In this document: positions 54,201 to 63,982 of the stretch, piece by piece
How the letters are laid out: each line of letters starts with the position of its first letter
Numbering within the stretch: position 1 is the stretch's first letter
Origin: Thalassotalea_H sp040779345
Lineage (GTDB): Bacteria; Pseudomonadota; Gammaproteobacteria; Enterobacterales; Alteromonadaceae
NCBI GenBank assembly: GCA_040779345.1
Contig: JBFONU010000007.1
Location: 1-64,000 of the forward strand
DNA: 64,000 nt
Direction of reading: 5' to 3'
The notes under the pieces: model-generated
Databases searched by the model: none
The model's input: the letters and a program-made list of their open reading frames with translations, nothing else
Told to the model about the DNA's origin: nothing
Made by a program: the position numbers and the translations under genes

Positions 54201-55790
54201 ATGCAACAATCATCTATGAGTGCTTTTTATAAGAATTTCCTCGGGAATTCTCCTGAATGGTATAAGTTAGCCATTATTGCTTTTTTAGTAATAAATCCTA
54301 TTATCTTTTTCTTTATCAGTCCATATGTAGCGGGTTGGGCACTGGTCATTGAATTCATTTTCACTCTTGCTATGGCGCTTAAATGCTATCCATTGCAACC
54401 AGGTGGTTTGTTAGCAATTGAAGCTGTTGCTATCGGTATGACATCCCCTAATCAAGTCATGCATGAAATGATTATTAACTTTGAGGTTATTTTACTGCTG
54501 ATCTTTATGGTCGCGGGTATCTACTTTATGAAGAACTTGTTACTGTTTTTATTCACTAAAATTGTAACTAAAGTTCGCTCAAAAACACTGGTTTCACTAT
54601 TATTCTGTTTTTCCGGTGCTTTCCTTTCAGCATTTCTCGATGCCCTCACCGTAATCGCGGTTATTATTAGTGTCGCGATTGGTTTCTATTCGGTTTATCA
54701 CAAAGTCGCTTCAGGTAAAGATAATCATCATGACCATGACCACACTTCCGATCATGAAGTGGGCGATTATTCTCGAGATGACCTGCAACAATTTCGTGGT
54801 TACCTCCGTAATTTGTTAATGCATGCGGGTGTAGGTACGGCACTTGGCGGTGTTTGTACTATTGTGGGTGAACCACAAAATTTAATTATTGGTCAACAAG
54901 CACAATGGGAATTTGTTGAATTTGCTATTCGAATGTCACCTGTCACTATCCCAGTATTTTTTGCTGGTATGTTGACTTGCGTATTATTAGAAAAATTAAA
55001 ATGGTTTGGCTATGGCGTTACTTTACCGGTAAATGTACATAATGTATTAAATGACTTTGATGTAGAAGAAAGTAAAAAACGCACCAAACGAGATAATATG
55101 AAATTAATCATGCAAGGTTTTATCGCCGTGTGGTTAATCATTGGTTTAGCACTGCATTTAGCCCCCGTTGGCTTAATTGGTTTATCGGTAATTATTTTAG
55201 CAACAACTTTTACTGGCGTTACCGAAGAACATCAAATAGGCCACGCTTTTGAAGAAGCCTTACCTTTCACCGCTTTGTTAGCGGTATTTTTTGCTGTTGT
55301 TGCGGTAATTGTTGATCAGCAGTTATTTACCCCGGTAATTACTTGGGTATTAACTTATGAAGGTAATATGCAATTAGTAATGTTCTACCTAGCAAATGGC
55401 TTACTATCCATGGTGAGTGATAATGTTTTTGTTGGCACGGTTTACATAACTGAGATTCAAAAAGCGCTAGTTGCAGGCTCAATAACACGAGATCAATTCG
55501 ACTTATTAGCAGTTGCTATTAATACTGGTACTAACCTACCAAGTGTAGCAACACCTAACGGGCAAGCGGCATTCTTATTCTTACTGACTTCTGCTTTAGC
55601 GCCTTTAGTCAGGTTATCCTACGGACGTATGGTAATTATGGCTCTGCCGTACACTATTGTACTAACTATTGTTGGCTTATTAGCCATTTCATCTGGTTTA
55701 CTTGAAAGTAAAACTGCAGATTATTATGAGTCTGGCTTAATTAAACACCACAGTACAAAGGATTTAGGACCAGCGAAAAGCGGTCACTAA
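54201..55790 (+). CDS. nhaB: Na+/H+ antiporter NhaB
   Basis: A 529-residue membrane antiporter, similar in length to E. coli NhaB (513 aa), with about 12 hydrophobic helices. Characteristic parts include MSAFYKNFLGNSPEWYK at the N-terminus, GGVCTIVGEPQNLIIG, NGLLSMVSDNVFVGTVYI and NTGTNLPSVATPNGQAAFLFL. A His/Asp-rich cytoplasmic loop (HHDHDHTSDHE, about 176-186) is seen. It exports Na+ for protons, useful in a marine cell. It is divergent from fadR and upstream of dsbB with its own terminator. Confidence 0.96.
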   Translation: MQQSSMSAFYKNFLGNSPEWYKLAIIAFLVINPIIFFFISPYVAGWALVIEFIFTLAMALKCYPLQPGGLLAIEAVAIGMTSPNQVMHEMIINFEVILLLIFMVAGIYFMKNLLLFLFTKIVTKVRSKTLVSLLFCFSGAFLSAFLDALTVIAVIISVAIGFYSVYHKVASGKDNHHDHDHTSDHEVGDYSRDDLQQFRGYLRNLLMHAGVGTALGGVCTIVGEPQNLIIGQQAQWEFVEFAIRMSPVTIPVFFAGMLTCVLLEKLKWFGYGVTLPVNVHNVLNDFDVEESKKRTKRDNMKLIMQGFIAVWLIIGLALHLAPVGLIGLSVIILATTFTGVTEEHQIGHAFEEALPFTALLAVFFAVVAVIVDQQLFTPVITWVLTYEGNMQLVMFYLANGLLSMVSDNVFVGTVYITEIQKALVAGSITRDQFDLLAVAINTGTNLPSVATPNGQAAFLFLLTSALAPLVRLSYGRMVIMALPYTIVLTIVGLLAISSGLLESKTADYYESGLIKHHSTKDLGPAKSGH

Positions 55791-55820
55791 TTATGGTTAG
55801 ACCATAAATTTACACAGCGT

Positions 55821-55856
55821 AAACGCCTTAAGTCATCACTTAAGGCGTTTTTTAAT
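55821..55856 (+). terminator. Rho-independent terminator of nhaB
   Basis: AAACGCCTTAAGT (55821-55833), loop CATC, ACTTAAGGCGTTT (55838-55850): a perfect 13-bp stem followed by TTTAATT. Confidence 0.92.
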
Positions 55857-56000
55857 TGTAAAACTAAGGATCTTTAAAGAGAAATAACCGTCACCTCTTC
55901 CCTTTTTTATTTTTTTAACGCTTTATTACAAAAGGGTTAGTGAAATTTTTTCTTGAGTTTTATACTCTTATTATTCAAACAATAACGTTCAGGACTATTT

Positions 56001-56519
56001 GTGAAGTTTTTAAGCGATCTAACCACCAATAAAAAAGCATGGCAATTATTAGCCCTAAGTGCTTTAGGCTTAGAGTTTTCGGCTCTTTTTTTCCAATATG
56101 TATTAGAGTTAAAGCCATGCATAATGTGTATCTATCAACGTGTTGCTATTTGGGCAATTTTCTTTGCTGGCTTAGTAGGTAGCTTTACTCATCAATATGT
56201 TTTAGGGCGCATTGCTGCATATGCGTTGTGGGGAACCGGAGCCATTTGGGGCTTACTTATCGCACTAGAGCATGTTGAAATGCAAAGTGCGACAATGTCA
56301 TTTTTGTTCAGCTGCGAATTTGTACCAAATTTTCCTAGTTGGGCGCCGCTTCACGAATGGCTACCAGCATTGTTCGCTGCAACTGGCGACTGTGGAGATA
56401 TCAATTGGCAATTTTTAGGTTACAGTATGCCGCAATGGATGATTGTGGTTTATGGTATATATACTGTCGCTTTTTCTGTCATTTTATTAGGGCGTTTACA
56501 ACATCAAAAAATGTTTTAG
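56001..56519 (+). CDS. dsbB: Disulfide bond formation protein DsbB
   Basis: A 172-residue inner-membrane quinone reductase partner of DsbA, with four TM helices. The first Cys pair is PCIMC (Cys40 and Cys43). The second, in the periplasmic loop, is the Cys of SCEFVPNF and that of TGDCGDI. An Arg follows (YQRVAIW). The start is GTG 56001 after CAGGA; it gives the usual N-terminus. The order nhaB-dsbB is as in E. coli. No dsbA is in the window. Confidence 0.95.
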   Translation: MKFLSDLTTNKKAWQLLALSALGLEFSALFFQYVLELKPCIMCIYQRVAIWAIFFAGLVGSFTHQYVLGRIAAYALWGTGAIWGLLIALEHVEMQSATMSFLFSCEFVPNFPSWAPLHEWLPALFAATGDCGDINWQFLGYSMPQWMIVVYGIYTVAFSVILLGRLQHQKMF

Positions 56520-56547
56520 TATTTAATCAGAGTTATATAGTAATAAT

Positions 56548-56592
56548 GTCTAGCCTTACCATTAGCAAATAAGGTTAGACATAAACCTTTTT
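56548..56592 (+). terminator. Probable terminator of dsbB
   Basis: GTCTAGCCTTA (56548-56558) pairs with TAAGGTTAGAC (56570-56580), one G.U pair, followed a few bases later by CCTTTTT. Confidence 0.6.
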
Positions 56593-56649
56593 AGTTGGCC
56601 ATAAACTACAATTTCATTGTTGGAAAGGTTTTTAAGATCAACTATCTGA

Positions 56650-57291
56650 TTAGTTGAACATATTTTTCATACTATCAGCAAAAGCAACAAACTTTTCTTT
56701 TATGGTACGTTTGAGTTTGATATCTAACCCTCCAAAAATACAAAAACCTTCAACAATCACGGTCGGCGCATTTCTATCGGCAATTGAAGGCGCTTTATTA
56801 TCTACACCACCAAAAATACAAAAAACTTTAGAAACAACATTAACGTATTCAGGGACATAAATATTATCACCACCAAACAAACAAAATACTTTTACAGTTG
56901 TTCTTTGTTGAGAAAATCTTGATTCACTAAAGTCTATGGTGCTGCCGCCAAAAATACTAATTGAGCGTATTTCTTTTGGAACAGTCCAAACGCCTGTTCG
57001 GTCGCTTCCACCAAATATGTTGACAATATACTCAATATTGTCATTTTCATTAGGTGAAACATTGGCATAAAAGTCACGATGTTTGTTTTCTTTGTAACCT
57101 TTATCAACCCCTAATTCTAAATCTTCAGCAAGCGCTGCAATTTCCTTATTATTTTGACTTGCCATTGCCGTGTCTAAACGCCTTTCGAAGGCCTCATAAG
57201 AAAGCTTGCCATGACTATAATTCATAATGAGTTGGTCAATAACTTCTTCGCGGACGGTTTCTATCGGTCTATCTTCTATAACAACGGGCAT
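56650..57291 (-). CDS. DUF1707/LiaF-like protein with FGG repeats
   Basis: A 213-residue soluble protein. Residues 10-60 form a DUF1707/SHOCT-like helical module (VIDQLIMNYSHGKLSYEAFERRLD, ALAEDLEL). Residues 85-195 resemble the LiaF C-terminal beta-solenoid. FGG recurs at about 93, 114, 139, 160 and 186, each as (I/C)(F/L)FGG or IFGG with a two- to three-residue lead. LiaF-type domains regulate LiaRS-like kinases in Firmicutes, but no lia genes are here, so the function is unknown. SD AAAGGA precedes the ATG. Confidence 0.78.
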   Translation of the reverse strand: MPVVIEDRPIETVREEVIDQLIMNYSHGKLSYEAFERRLDTAMASQNNKEIAALAEDLELGVDKGYKENKHRDFYANVSPNENDNIEYIVNIFGGSDRTGVWTVPKEIRSISIFGGSTIDFSESRFSQQRTTVKVFCLFGGDNIYVPEYVNVVSKVFCIFGGVDNKAPSIADRNAPTVIVEGFCIFGGLDIKLKRTIKEKFVAFADSMKNMFN

Positions 57292-57594
57292 ATTATAATC
57301 CTTTATTTGAGAGACTAATGTATCAAAAATGATATGTATATTTTAATAGAGACTATTAAAGCAATTTACACACCAAAAATTAATTACTTAAAAATCATAT
57401 ATATATAATTCACAAGCCTTAATATCATTAGATAACTGTAAATAAATAGCGTGATTGTTCAACTATTAGTCTTTTTAACTAAATATATTGAAAACTAAAT
57501 TAGTTACTATAAAAATCGATCTAACGTTTTAGAAACGGTTGCCACAGATATTAAATCATTCTATTTTGAACACGAGTTCAACGGCAAACACTTC
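57292..57594. other. AT-rich intergenic region without recognised feature
   Basis: About 300 bp between the LiaF-like gene and the DUF2986 gene. It is very AT-rich. I see no ORF, hairpin or promoter I can support. Confidence 0.4.
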
Positions 57595-57741
57595 TTAATC
57601 ACTGTCTTGGTTTTGTGCTAACTCAATGGCAGCACGTTCAGCTTTAGAAATATATTTAGGTTTATTACTTTTCTGTAGCTTTGCATTAGCCTTTTTTAAT
57701 TTCTGCTTTAACGTATTATTTATTTTCTTTTTTCTGTTCAT
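57595..57741 (-). CDS. DUF2986-like small basic protein (48 aa)
   Basis: ATG 57741 after GAAG gives a 48-residue protein. The text MNRKKKINNTLKQKLKKANAKL and NKPKYISKAERAAIE matches the DUF2986 pattern of small basic proteins in Alteromonadales and Vibrio. A longer frame extends 30 codons upstream but its extra part is unlike the family and is rejected. The function is unknown; nucleic-acid or ribosome binding is possible given the charge. Confidence 0.75.
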   Translation of the reverse strand: MNRKKKINNTLKQKLKKANAKLQKSNKPKYISKAERAAIELAQNQDSD

Positions 57742-57892
57742 AACTTCAAATACTTTTATAAAATACTTTAAAGCTATTTTATCAGAGATCACCATTAAGC
57801 CCAACTTCACTCTTTCAATAGAAATATTCAATGAAATAAATCACAAAACAACCTATGCTAAAGCATAAATTAATAATAAAAAAAGGCTAAAC

Positions 57893-59185
57893 ATGACACT
57901 CAAAACCTCATTAGTCACATTAATGACTTTATCAATAATAAGTTGTTCTACTCCCGTAACAAAACTATCTCTTGAAGATAGAGCTAAACGCATTCACGAC
58001 AAAGTCATTGTGCTTGATACTCATAATGACTTTAGCAATGCAAATTTCGTTGAAGATAAAAACTATACTATGAGGTTAAAAAGCCAAGTCAATTTGCCTA
58101 AAATGCAAGAAGGTGGTTTAGATGTTTCTTGGTTAATCGTTTATACCGGCCAAGGGGAGTTAACTGAAGCGGGCTTTGCTAAAGCGCATGAGAAAGCCAT
58201 AGAAAAATTTAACTCTATTCATCGATTAACGACAGAAATTGCCCCCGAAAAAATTGAATTAGCATTAAGTTCAGATGATGTACGCCGTATTTTAAAAAAA
58301 GGTAAAAAAGTTGCTATGATCGGGGTTGAAAATGGCTATCCCATTGGAACCGATATCAGCAATGTAAAAAAGTTTTATGATTTAGGCGCAAGATATATGT
58401 CACTTGCACACAATGGCCATAGTCAATTAAGTGATTCAAATACCGGTGATGCAAAAAAAGAATGGTTACATAATGGGTTAAGTCAGCTTGGTCGAGAAGT
58501 TATTTATGAAATGAATAAGTGGGGCATCATGGTTGATATTTCTCATCCATCCAAAGCTGCTAACCTTGAAATGATGAAACTGTCTAAAGCCCCTGTAATC
58601 GCCTCACATTCAGCAAGTAGAGCGATGTTTGACCACAGTAGAAACCTTGATAATGAAGAACTAGAACATCTCAAAGCTAATGGTGGTGTTGTGCAAACCG
58701 TTGCATTTCGTTCTTATTTAAATGGCGAAAAATCTCAAGCTTTTGCTGAAGCGAAACAAAAAGTCCTGCAAAAATTTGCTGACAATTACGGGAAAAAAAT
58801 TCTCAGTAGAAGCGAAAGAAAAGCGCTATCAGTTGATCAGCAAGAGGAATACTGGACGTTTTATGATGAGGTCAGTGAGCAAGCTCAAAGTGAAATAGAT
58901 ATTATCAGTCAAAGCGTACCACAAGTGAATGTTAAAGATTTTGTTGATCATATTGACTACATAGTGAATCTCATTGGCATTAATCATGTAGGCATCAGCT
59001 CTGATTTTGATGGTGGTGGAGGTATTAATGGGTGGAATGATGCCTCTGAAACATTTAATGTCACTCTAGAGCTTGTTAAAAGAGGTTATAGTGAAAAGGA
59101 GATTGAAAAATTATGGGGAGGAAATTTATTGCGCGTCTTAGATGATGTCCAAAAAGTGGCTAAGAAAATTCAACAAGAGAGTTAA
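57893..59185 (+). CDS. Membrane dipeptidase (peptidase M19) lipoprotein
   Basis: A 430-residue zinc dipeptidase of the renal-dipeptidase family. The N-terminal lipoprotein signal has a lipobox before Cys18 (IISC). Metal and substrate motifs are LDTHNDFS near residue 40, IGVENGYPIG, LAHNGHSQ, VDISHPS, and IASHSASRAM, with GISSDFDGGGG late. It cleaves dipeptides, mostly in the periplasm or at the outer membrane. It has its own promoter region and is divergent from DUF2986. Confidence 0.93.
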   Translation: MTLKTSLVTLMTLSIISCSTPVTKLSLEDRAKRIHDKVIVLDTHNDFSNANFVEDKNYTMRLKSQVNLPKMQEGGLDVSWLIVYTGQGELTEAGFAKAHEKAIEKFNSIHRLTTEIAPEKIELALSSDDVRRILKKGKKVAMIGVENGYPIGTDISNVKKFYDLGARYMSLAHNGHSQLSDSNTGDAKKEWLHNGLSQLGREVIYEMNKWGIMVDISHPSKAANLEMMKLSKAPVIASHSASRAMFDHSRNLDNEELEHLKANGGVVQTVAFRSYLNGEKSQAFAEAKQKVLQKFADNYGKKILSRSERKALSVDQQEEYWTFYDEVSEQAQSEIDIISQSVPQVNVKDFVDHIDYIVNLIGINHVGISSDFDGGGGINGWNDASETFNVTLELVKRGYSEKEIEKLWGGNLLRVLDDVQKVAKKIQQES

Positions 59186-59279
59186 TTAAGATCACTTAAC
59201 TATTATTGTTCATAGGTAAAATTAACTTTTTGACCTATGAACATAAACTCACTCGTTAGCTTTTCGCAAAGTTAAAAAG

Positions 59280-60332
59280 CTAAAAAAGCTCAATATCACC
59301 TTCAGTGAAAGTCGAATCAACCAAGCCTTTTTCTTTCAGTATTTCGTAATTATGAATACAGTTGCGACCATTTTCTTTTGAAAAATATAATGCCTTATCT
59401 GCATTATCAAAAACTGATTTAGGATGATCGTTCTCTGTGATTTTTGCAAAACCAATACTTACAGTGACGCTCCCCACCATAGGAAAATTATAATTTTCAA
59501 TTAATTGACGAAATTTATTTAGCACATAATGTGCTTTTTCTTCAGGTATAGGCTCAAAAATAATAATGAATTCTTCACCGCCAAATCTAAACAATAAATC
59601 ATTCTGTCGAAAAGATTGCTGCATGAGTTGCGCCAATAGCAACAGCACTTCATCACCGTATAAATGGCCGAATTTATCATTTACCTTTTTAAAAAAATCA
59701 ATATCAATAATTGCTAACCAAGTAAATGATTGTGCAATTGTCTTGCGTAATTCAGTCCTTGAAGGGCTGCCCTTTGCACGAGTAATCTCACATAATTGAT
59801 TACATTGTTGCTTCTTTAACAACGTGCTTAGTTTTTGATCATAAGTTTTACGGTTAAACAGCCCCGTTAAACTATCTTTTTCGCTACTTGCTAAAATTGA
59901 ATAGAAATTTTGACAGACCTTAATAATCGCTAACAATTCATTTAATTGCCCTTTAAGTGGTTGTTTAGAAGATACATTTATCCCAAATTTAATTTTTTTA
60001 TCTATCATAATAGGGAAAAAAGTATGATACCAATCACGCTCTGTCACATAAACCGATAATTGAGTAAGCTGTTCATAATGAGACTCAATATATTTTTTTG
60101 TAGACAGAGGTAACTCTTTATTCCACAGGTACTGCTTAACCCCACCATCATTTAGCGCAGATAACGTGGTTATTTCTTTATAATAAGCTTTTGGGTACTC
60201 AATACCAGCAAATAGACTCACAATACAATCAGGAATAAGCTCCGCAATTGAGGCTATAATACTCATACCAAATTCATCTGAATCACGTTTTTTTGTTATC
60301 TCAACAATTGATTCAATTATTTTGTCTTTCAT
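59280..60332 (-). CDS. Soluble diguanylate cyclase (GGDEF)
   Basis: A 350-residue protein without TM segments. The N-terminal 150 residues form a GAF-like sensory domain (SIIASIAELIPDCIVSLFAG ... FFPIMIDKKIKFGIN); no haem or flavin ligand can be named. The GGDEF domain (about 160-335) has GGEEF in FRFGGEEFIIIF and an RxxD I-site (RQND) five residues before it. There is a charged insert around 180-195 in the early GGDEF part. It should make c-di-GMP. It is divergent from map, 172 bp apart. Confidence 0.9.
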   Translation of the reverse strand: MKDKIIESIVEITKKRDSDEFGMSIIASIAELIPDCIVSLFAGIEYPKAYYKEITTLSALNDGGVKQYLWNKELPLSTKKYIESHYEQLTQLSVYVTERDWYHTFFPIMIDKKIKFGINVSSKQPLKGQLNELLAIIKVCQNFYSILASSEKDSLTGLFNRKTYDQKLSTLLKKQQCNQLCEITRAKGSPSRTELRKTIAQSFTWLAIIDIDFFKKVNDKFGHLYGDEVLLLLAQLMQQSFRQNDLLFRFGGEEFIIIFEPIPEEKAHYVLNKFRQLIENYNFPMVGSVTVSIGFAKITENDHPKSVFDNADKALYFSKENGRNCIHNYEILKEKGLVDSTFTEGDIELF

Positions 60333-60504
60333 ACCTTTATTAACTCAGAAATTACAAAAGGTTAATCATAACCATAGACGTAAAGTTATAAATTTTCATG
60401 TTATCCTACAAAAGCTATAGAAACGCCATTGTGCATCTCGCTAAAAAACAGGTAAAATCAACCTTCATTTTATATAAACTACAATTAATCCATTTGAGGT
60501 ATGA

Positions 60505-61293
60505 ATGTCCATAGTTATAAAAAGTCAGGAAGAAATTGCTAAAATGCGCATTGCAGGGAAACTCGCTGCCGATGTTTTAGAAATGATTGCCCCCCATGTA
60601 AAGTCGGGAGTCACCACTGATGAATTAAATACGCTATGCGCTGAATACACCGATAAAGTGCAAGAAGCGATATCGGCGCCTTTAAACTATCACGGTTTTC
60701 CTAAGTCCATATGCACATCGGTCAACCATATTGTTTGTCATGGCATTCCTAATGATACCCCTCTTGTTGATGGTGATATTGTGAATATCGACATTACCGT
60801 GATAAAAGACGGCTATCATGGCGATACGAGTAAAATGTTTCTTATTGGTGATGTGTCTGCTGAAGATACACGTTTGTGCCGGATCACCCAAGAAGCCTTA
60901 TATGTTGGTCTAAAAAAAGTGAAACCAGGCAATACGTTTGGCGAAATAGGCACTGCGATACAAAAATTCATTAAAAAATCGGGACGATACTCAATTGTAA
61001 AAGAGTATTGTGGTCATGGTATTGGTACTGAATTTCATGAAGAGCCGCAAATTGTTCATTATAAAAATAATGAAAAAACAAAAATGAAAGAAGGTATGTG
61101 CTTTACTATCGAACCTATGATTAATCTTGGTAGAGCGAACACGGTACTTGATAAAGAAGATAATTGGACGGTTTATACGATAGATGGAAAAAAATCGGCT
61201 CAATGGGAACACACTGTAGTTGTAACAAAATCTGGCTGTGAGATACTCACATTAAGAAAAGACGACACCATCAGTAGAATTTTACATAATTAA
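60505..61293 (+). CDS. map: Type I methionine aminopeptidase
   Basis: A 262-residue metallopeptidase, close to E. coli Map (264 aa), removing the initiator Met. The five metal ligands are recognisable: Asp in NIDITVIKDGYHGD (two), His in CGHGIGTEFHEEP, Glu in FTIEPM and Glu in QWEHTVVV. SD GAGG precedes the ATG. It is 64 nt upstream of glnD, as in E. coli (map-glnD); rpsB is expected further upstream but is not in this window. Confidence 0.96.
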   Translation: MSIVIKSQEEIAKMRIAGKLAADVLEMIAPHVKSGVTTDELNTLCAEYTDKVQEAISAPLNYHGFPKSICTSVNHIVCHGIPNDTPLVDGDIVNIDITVIKDGYHGDTSKMFLIGDVSAEDTRLCRITQEALYVGLKKVKPGNTFGEIGTAIQKFIKKSGRYSIVKEYCGHGIGTEFHEEPQIVHYKNNEKTKMKEGMCFTIEPMINLGRANTVLDKEDNWTVYTIDGKKSAQWEHTVVVTKSGCEILTLRKDDTISRILHN

Positions 61294-61357
61294 TCACCTG
61301 TATTTAAGTCTGCATCTTGCAGACTTTATATTCACTTAGCCAAGAGATTACTTAAAC

Positions 61358-63982
61358 GTGTCAACTCTATCATCAGCGCCCATAGATTATTTTGAGTCGC
61401 TCGCTATTAGCTCACCTAATATTTCTTCTGATGAATTATGTCAGTTAAATAATGAATTTCATCAATGGCAAAAAGAGCAGTTCGCTGTTGAAGACATTAC
61501 AAATATTTTAAAAGCTAGAGTCCTGTTTGTTGATCTCGTGCTAACGAAATTATGGAGCCAACATAACCTCGATGAATATCAAATTAGCTTAATAGCTGTT
61601 GGTGGTTATGGTCGTGGTGAGCTACACCCTTTCTCTGATGTTGATATCTTAATACTAACTCAAGAAAACATTGAGCAAGATCTTAAAGACAGAATTTCAG
61701 CTTTTATCACTCAGCTTTGGGATGTTAAATTTGAAATTGGCCACAGTGTTAGAAGTATTAAAGAATGTTTAAAGCAAGCCGTTAATGATGTCACTGTAGC
61801 TACCAATTTAATGGAAATGCGGCAAGTTTGTGGTAATGAGGCTTTAACCAAACAATTGCACCCCTTGTTAAATGAAGATGTTTTCTGGACATCGAAAAAG
61901 TTCTTTGTCGCCAAACGTAATGAACAACGTAATCGTCATAAACAATATAATGGCGCAGCATACACACTAGAGCCTAATTTAAAAGCCAACCCTGGCGGTT
62001 TGCGTGATATTCAAACAATAGGTTGGGTGGCAAAACGTCACTTTTTAGCAGACTCATTAGATGAGTTAGTTGAACACGATTATTTAACCCTTAATGAATA
62101 TTTTGAATTATTAGAGTGTCAGGATTATTTATGGCGCATGCGCGCAGCACTTCATTTCATCGCAGGAAGAAGTGAAAATCGCCTATTATTTGATTACCAA
62201 CCAGATGTTGCTCACCTAATGGGCTTTGGTGACGAAGGCAAAGTTGCTGTTGAAAAAATGATGAAGCGCTTTTTCCGGATCATTGGTCGTGTCGCCGAAT
62301 TAAATAAAATGCTATTACTGCATTTCGAGTCATCAATCATTCAAAATAACGCTCATAATAACAAAATAGTGCTTAACGACGACTTTGTTGTATTAGACGG
62401 GCAAATAAAAGCGACTAACAAAAGAATCTTCATGCGTTCAACCAAAATAATGGAGATGTTTTTATTAATTGCCCAACACGAAGAGATAACAGAACTTCAC
62501 CCAGATACTATGCGTTTAATGAGAAATGCAAGACGTCGGCTTGTTTCTGGCATGATGGATTATGCGCCTTGTAGGAAAACTTTTTTAGAAATAATTAAAC
62601 ATCCAAGGGGATTAGGTTTACCTTTTACCTTGATGCACCGTCACTCAATATTAGGTGCCTATTTACCCGCCTGGCGAAGCATTGTTGGCCAAATGCAATT
62701 TGACTTATTTCATGCATATTCGGTAGATGAGCATAGTTATCGTTTGATCAAAAACCTCTATCGCTTCAGTCAGAAGGAATATAATCAAGAGTTCCCTTTA
62801 TGCAGTAATATCGTTCAAAGGATCAGAAAACCAGAAGTACTTTTCTTAGCCGGAATTTTTCATGATATTGCTAAAGGACGCGGAGGAAATCATGCCGATC
62901 TTGGTGCCATTGATGCCTTAGAGTTTAGTAAGGAACATCAGTTAAATAATCATGATGGAAGAATGATCGCATGGTTAGTAAAACAGCATTTATTAATGTC
63001 AGTAACAGCACAGCGAAGAGACATATCGGATCCAGAAGTTATCAAGAGATTTGCCAATATAGTCAGAGACGAAGCTCATTTAGATTACTTGTATTGTTTG
63101 ACCGTTGCTGATATGCGAGCAACCAATGAAAGCCTTTGGAACAGTTGGAAAGAAAATTTACTCGAAGAGTTGTATTATAGCACTAAACGAGCTTTTAGAA
63201 GCGGCCTAGAAAAACCGGTCGATCTACGTTCAAAAATACGTGAAAACCAACAACAAGCAATGAGCTTGTTAGTTGATGTTAATTTTGATCAAAATGATAT
63301 TAACGCTTTATGGTCTGAATTTAAGGCCGATTATTTTCTCCGCTATGCCCCTGAGCAAATTGTATGGCATTGCCAACATATTTTAACACATGATAAAAAT
63401 GAACCTTTAGTGTTAATCAGCCCAACTCCTTATCGAGGTGGTACAGAAGTTTTTGTTTATACAAAAGATAAACCTAATATTTTTGCAAATATTGTCTCAT
63501 TACTTCGTAGTAAATGTTTTTCAATTCATGATGCAAAAATCATTAGTACAAAAACAGGTTTCACCGCGAATACTTTTGTGATCCTAAATCAACAAGGGAA
63601 AGCGATAGATGATAGTTACCGCGCATTAGAAGTCGCGCAATCATTAACAAATATCCTCAAACAAAAGAATCCGCAAATAAAAATGAAACCACTGGCAAAA
63701 AGGTTAGAGCAATTTCATATACCAACTCAAGTCAGTTTTGTTGAAACCAAAACCAATAGAAGCACTCTGATAGAAATTGTGGCATTAGACTACCCAGGTC
63801 TGTTAGCGGAGTTCGCCAATATTTTTCAAGAATGTAAATTACATATTCATTCCGCAAAAATCACAACTTTTGGCGAAAAAGTAGAGGATGTCTTTATTGT
63901 TTCAAACCATGAAGAAAAGGCATTAACCGCGCAAGAACAACAAATATTAACCACTAAGTTGTGTAATAACTCAGCTTTGTAA
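61358..63982 (+). CDS. glnD: PII uridylyltransferase/uridylyl-removing enzyme GlnD
   Basis: An 874-residue bifunctional enzyme, near the E. coli length (890 aa). The nucleotidyltransferase domain carries VGGYGRGELHPFSDVD (about 86-101). An HD domain near residue 500 (GIFHDIAKGRGGNHADLGA) removes UMP from PII. Two ACT domains sense glutamine at the C-terminus: about 693-770 (EVFVYTKDKPNIFANI) and 802-870 (EIVALDYPGLLAEF). The start is GTG 61358. It controls the PII signal and so nitrogen regulation. The gene is complete, ending 18 nt before the window edge. Confidence 0.97.
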   Translation: MSTLSSAPIDYFESLAISSPNISSDELCQLNNEFHQWQKEQFAVEDITNILKARVLFVDLVLTKLWSQHNLDEYQISLIAVGGYGRGELHPFSDVDILILTQENIEQDLKDRISAFITQLWDVKFEIGHSVRSIKECLKQAVNDVTVATNLMEMRQVCGNEALTKQLHPLLNEDVFWTSKKFFVAKRNEQRNRHKQYNGAAYTLEPNLKANPGGLRDIQTIGWVAKRHFLADSLDELVEHDYLTLNEYFELLECQDYLWRMRAALHFIAGRSENRLLFDYQPDVAHLMGFGDEGKVAVEKMMKRFFRIIGRVAELNKMLLLHFESSIIQNNAHNNKIVLNDDFVVLDGQIKATNKRIFMRSTKIMEMFLLIAQHEEITELHPDTMRLMRNARRRLVSGMMDYAPCRKTFLEIIKHPRGLGLPFTLMHRHSILGAYLPAWRSIVGQMQFDLFHAYSVDEHSYRLIKNLYRFSQKEYNQEFPLCSNIVQRIRKPEVLFLAGIFHDIAKGRGGNHADLGAIDALEFSKEHQLNNHDGRMIAWLVKQHLLMSVTAQRRDISDPEVIKRFANIVRDEAHLDYLYCLTVADMRATNESLWNSWKENLLEELYYSTKRAFRSGLEKPVDLRSKIRENQQQAMSLLVDVNFDQNDINALWSEFKADYFLRYAPEQIVWHCQHILTHDKNEPLVLISPTPYRGGTEVFVYTKDKPNIFANIVSLLRSKCFSIHDAKIISTKTGFTANTFVILNQQGKAIDDSYRALEVAQSLTNILKQKNPQIKMKPLAKRLEQFHIPTQVSFVETKTNRSTLIEIVALDYPGLLAEFANIFQECKLHIHSAKITTFGEKVEDVFIVSNHEEKALTAQEQQILTTKLCNNSAL

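Noticed and set aside
57626..57868. 80-codon plus-strand ORF overlapping the DUF2986 gene
   Set aside because: It is the reverse of the Lys-rich DUF2986 gene; the minus-strand product matches a known family pattern.
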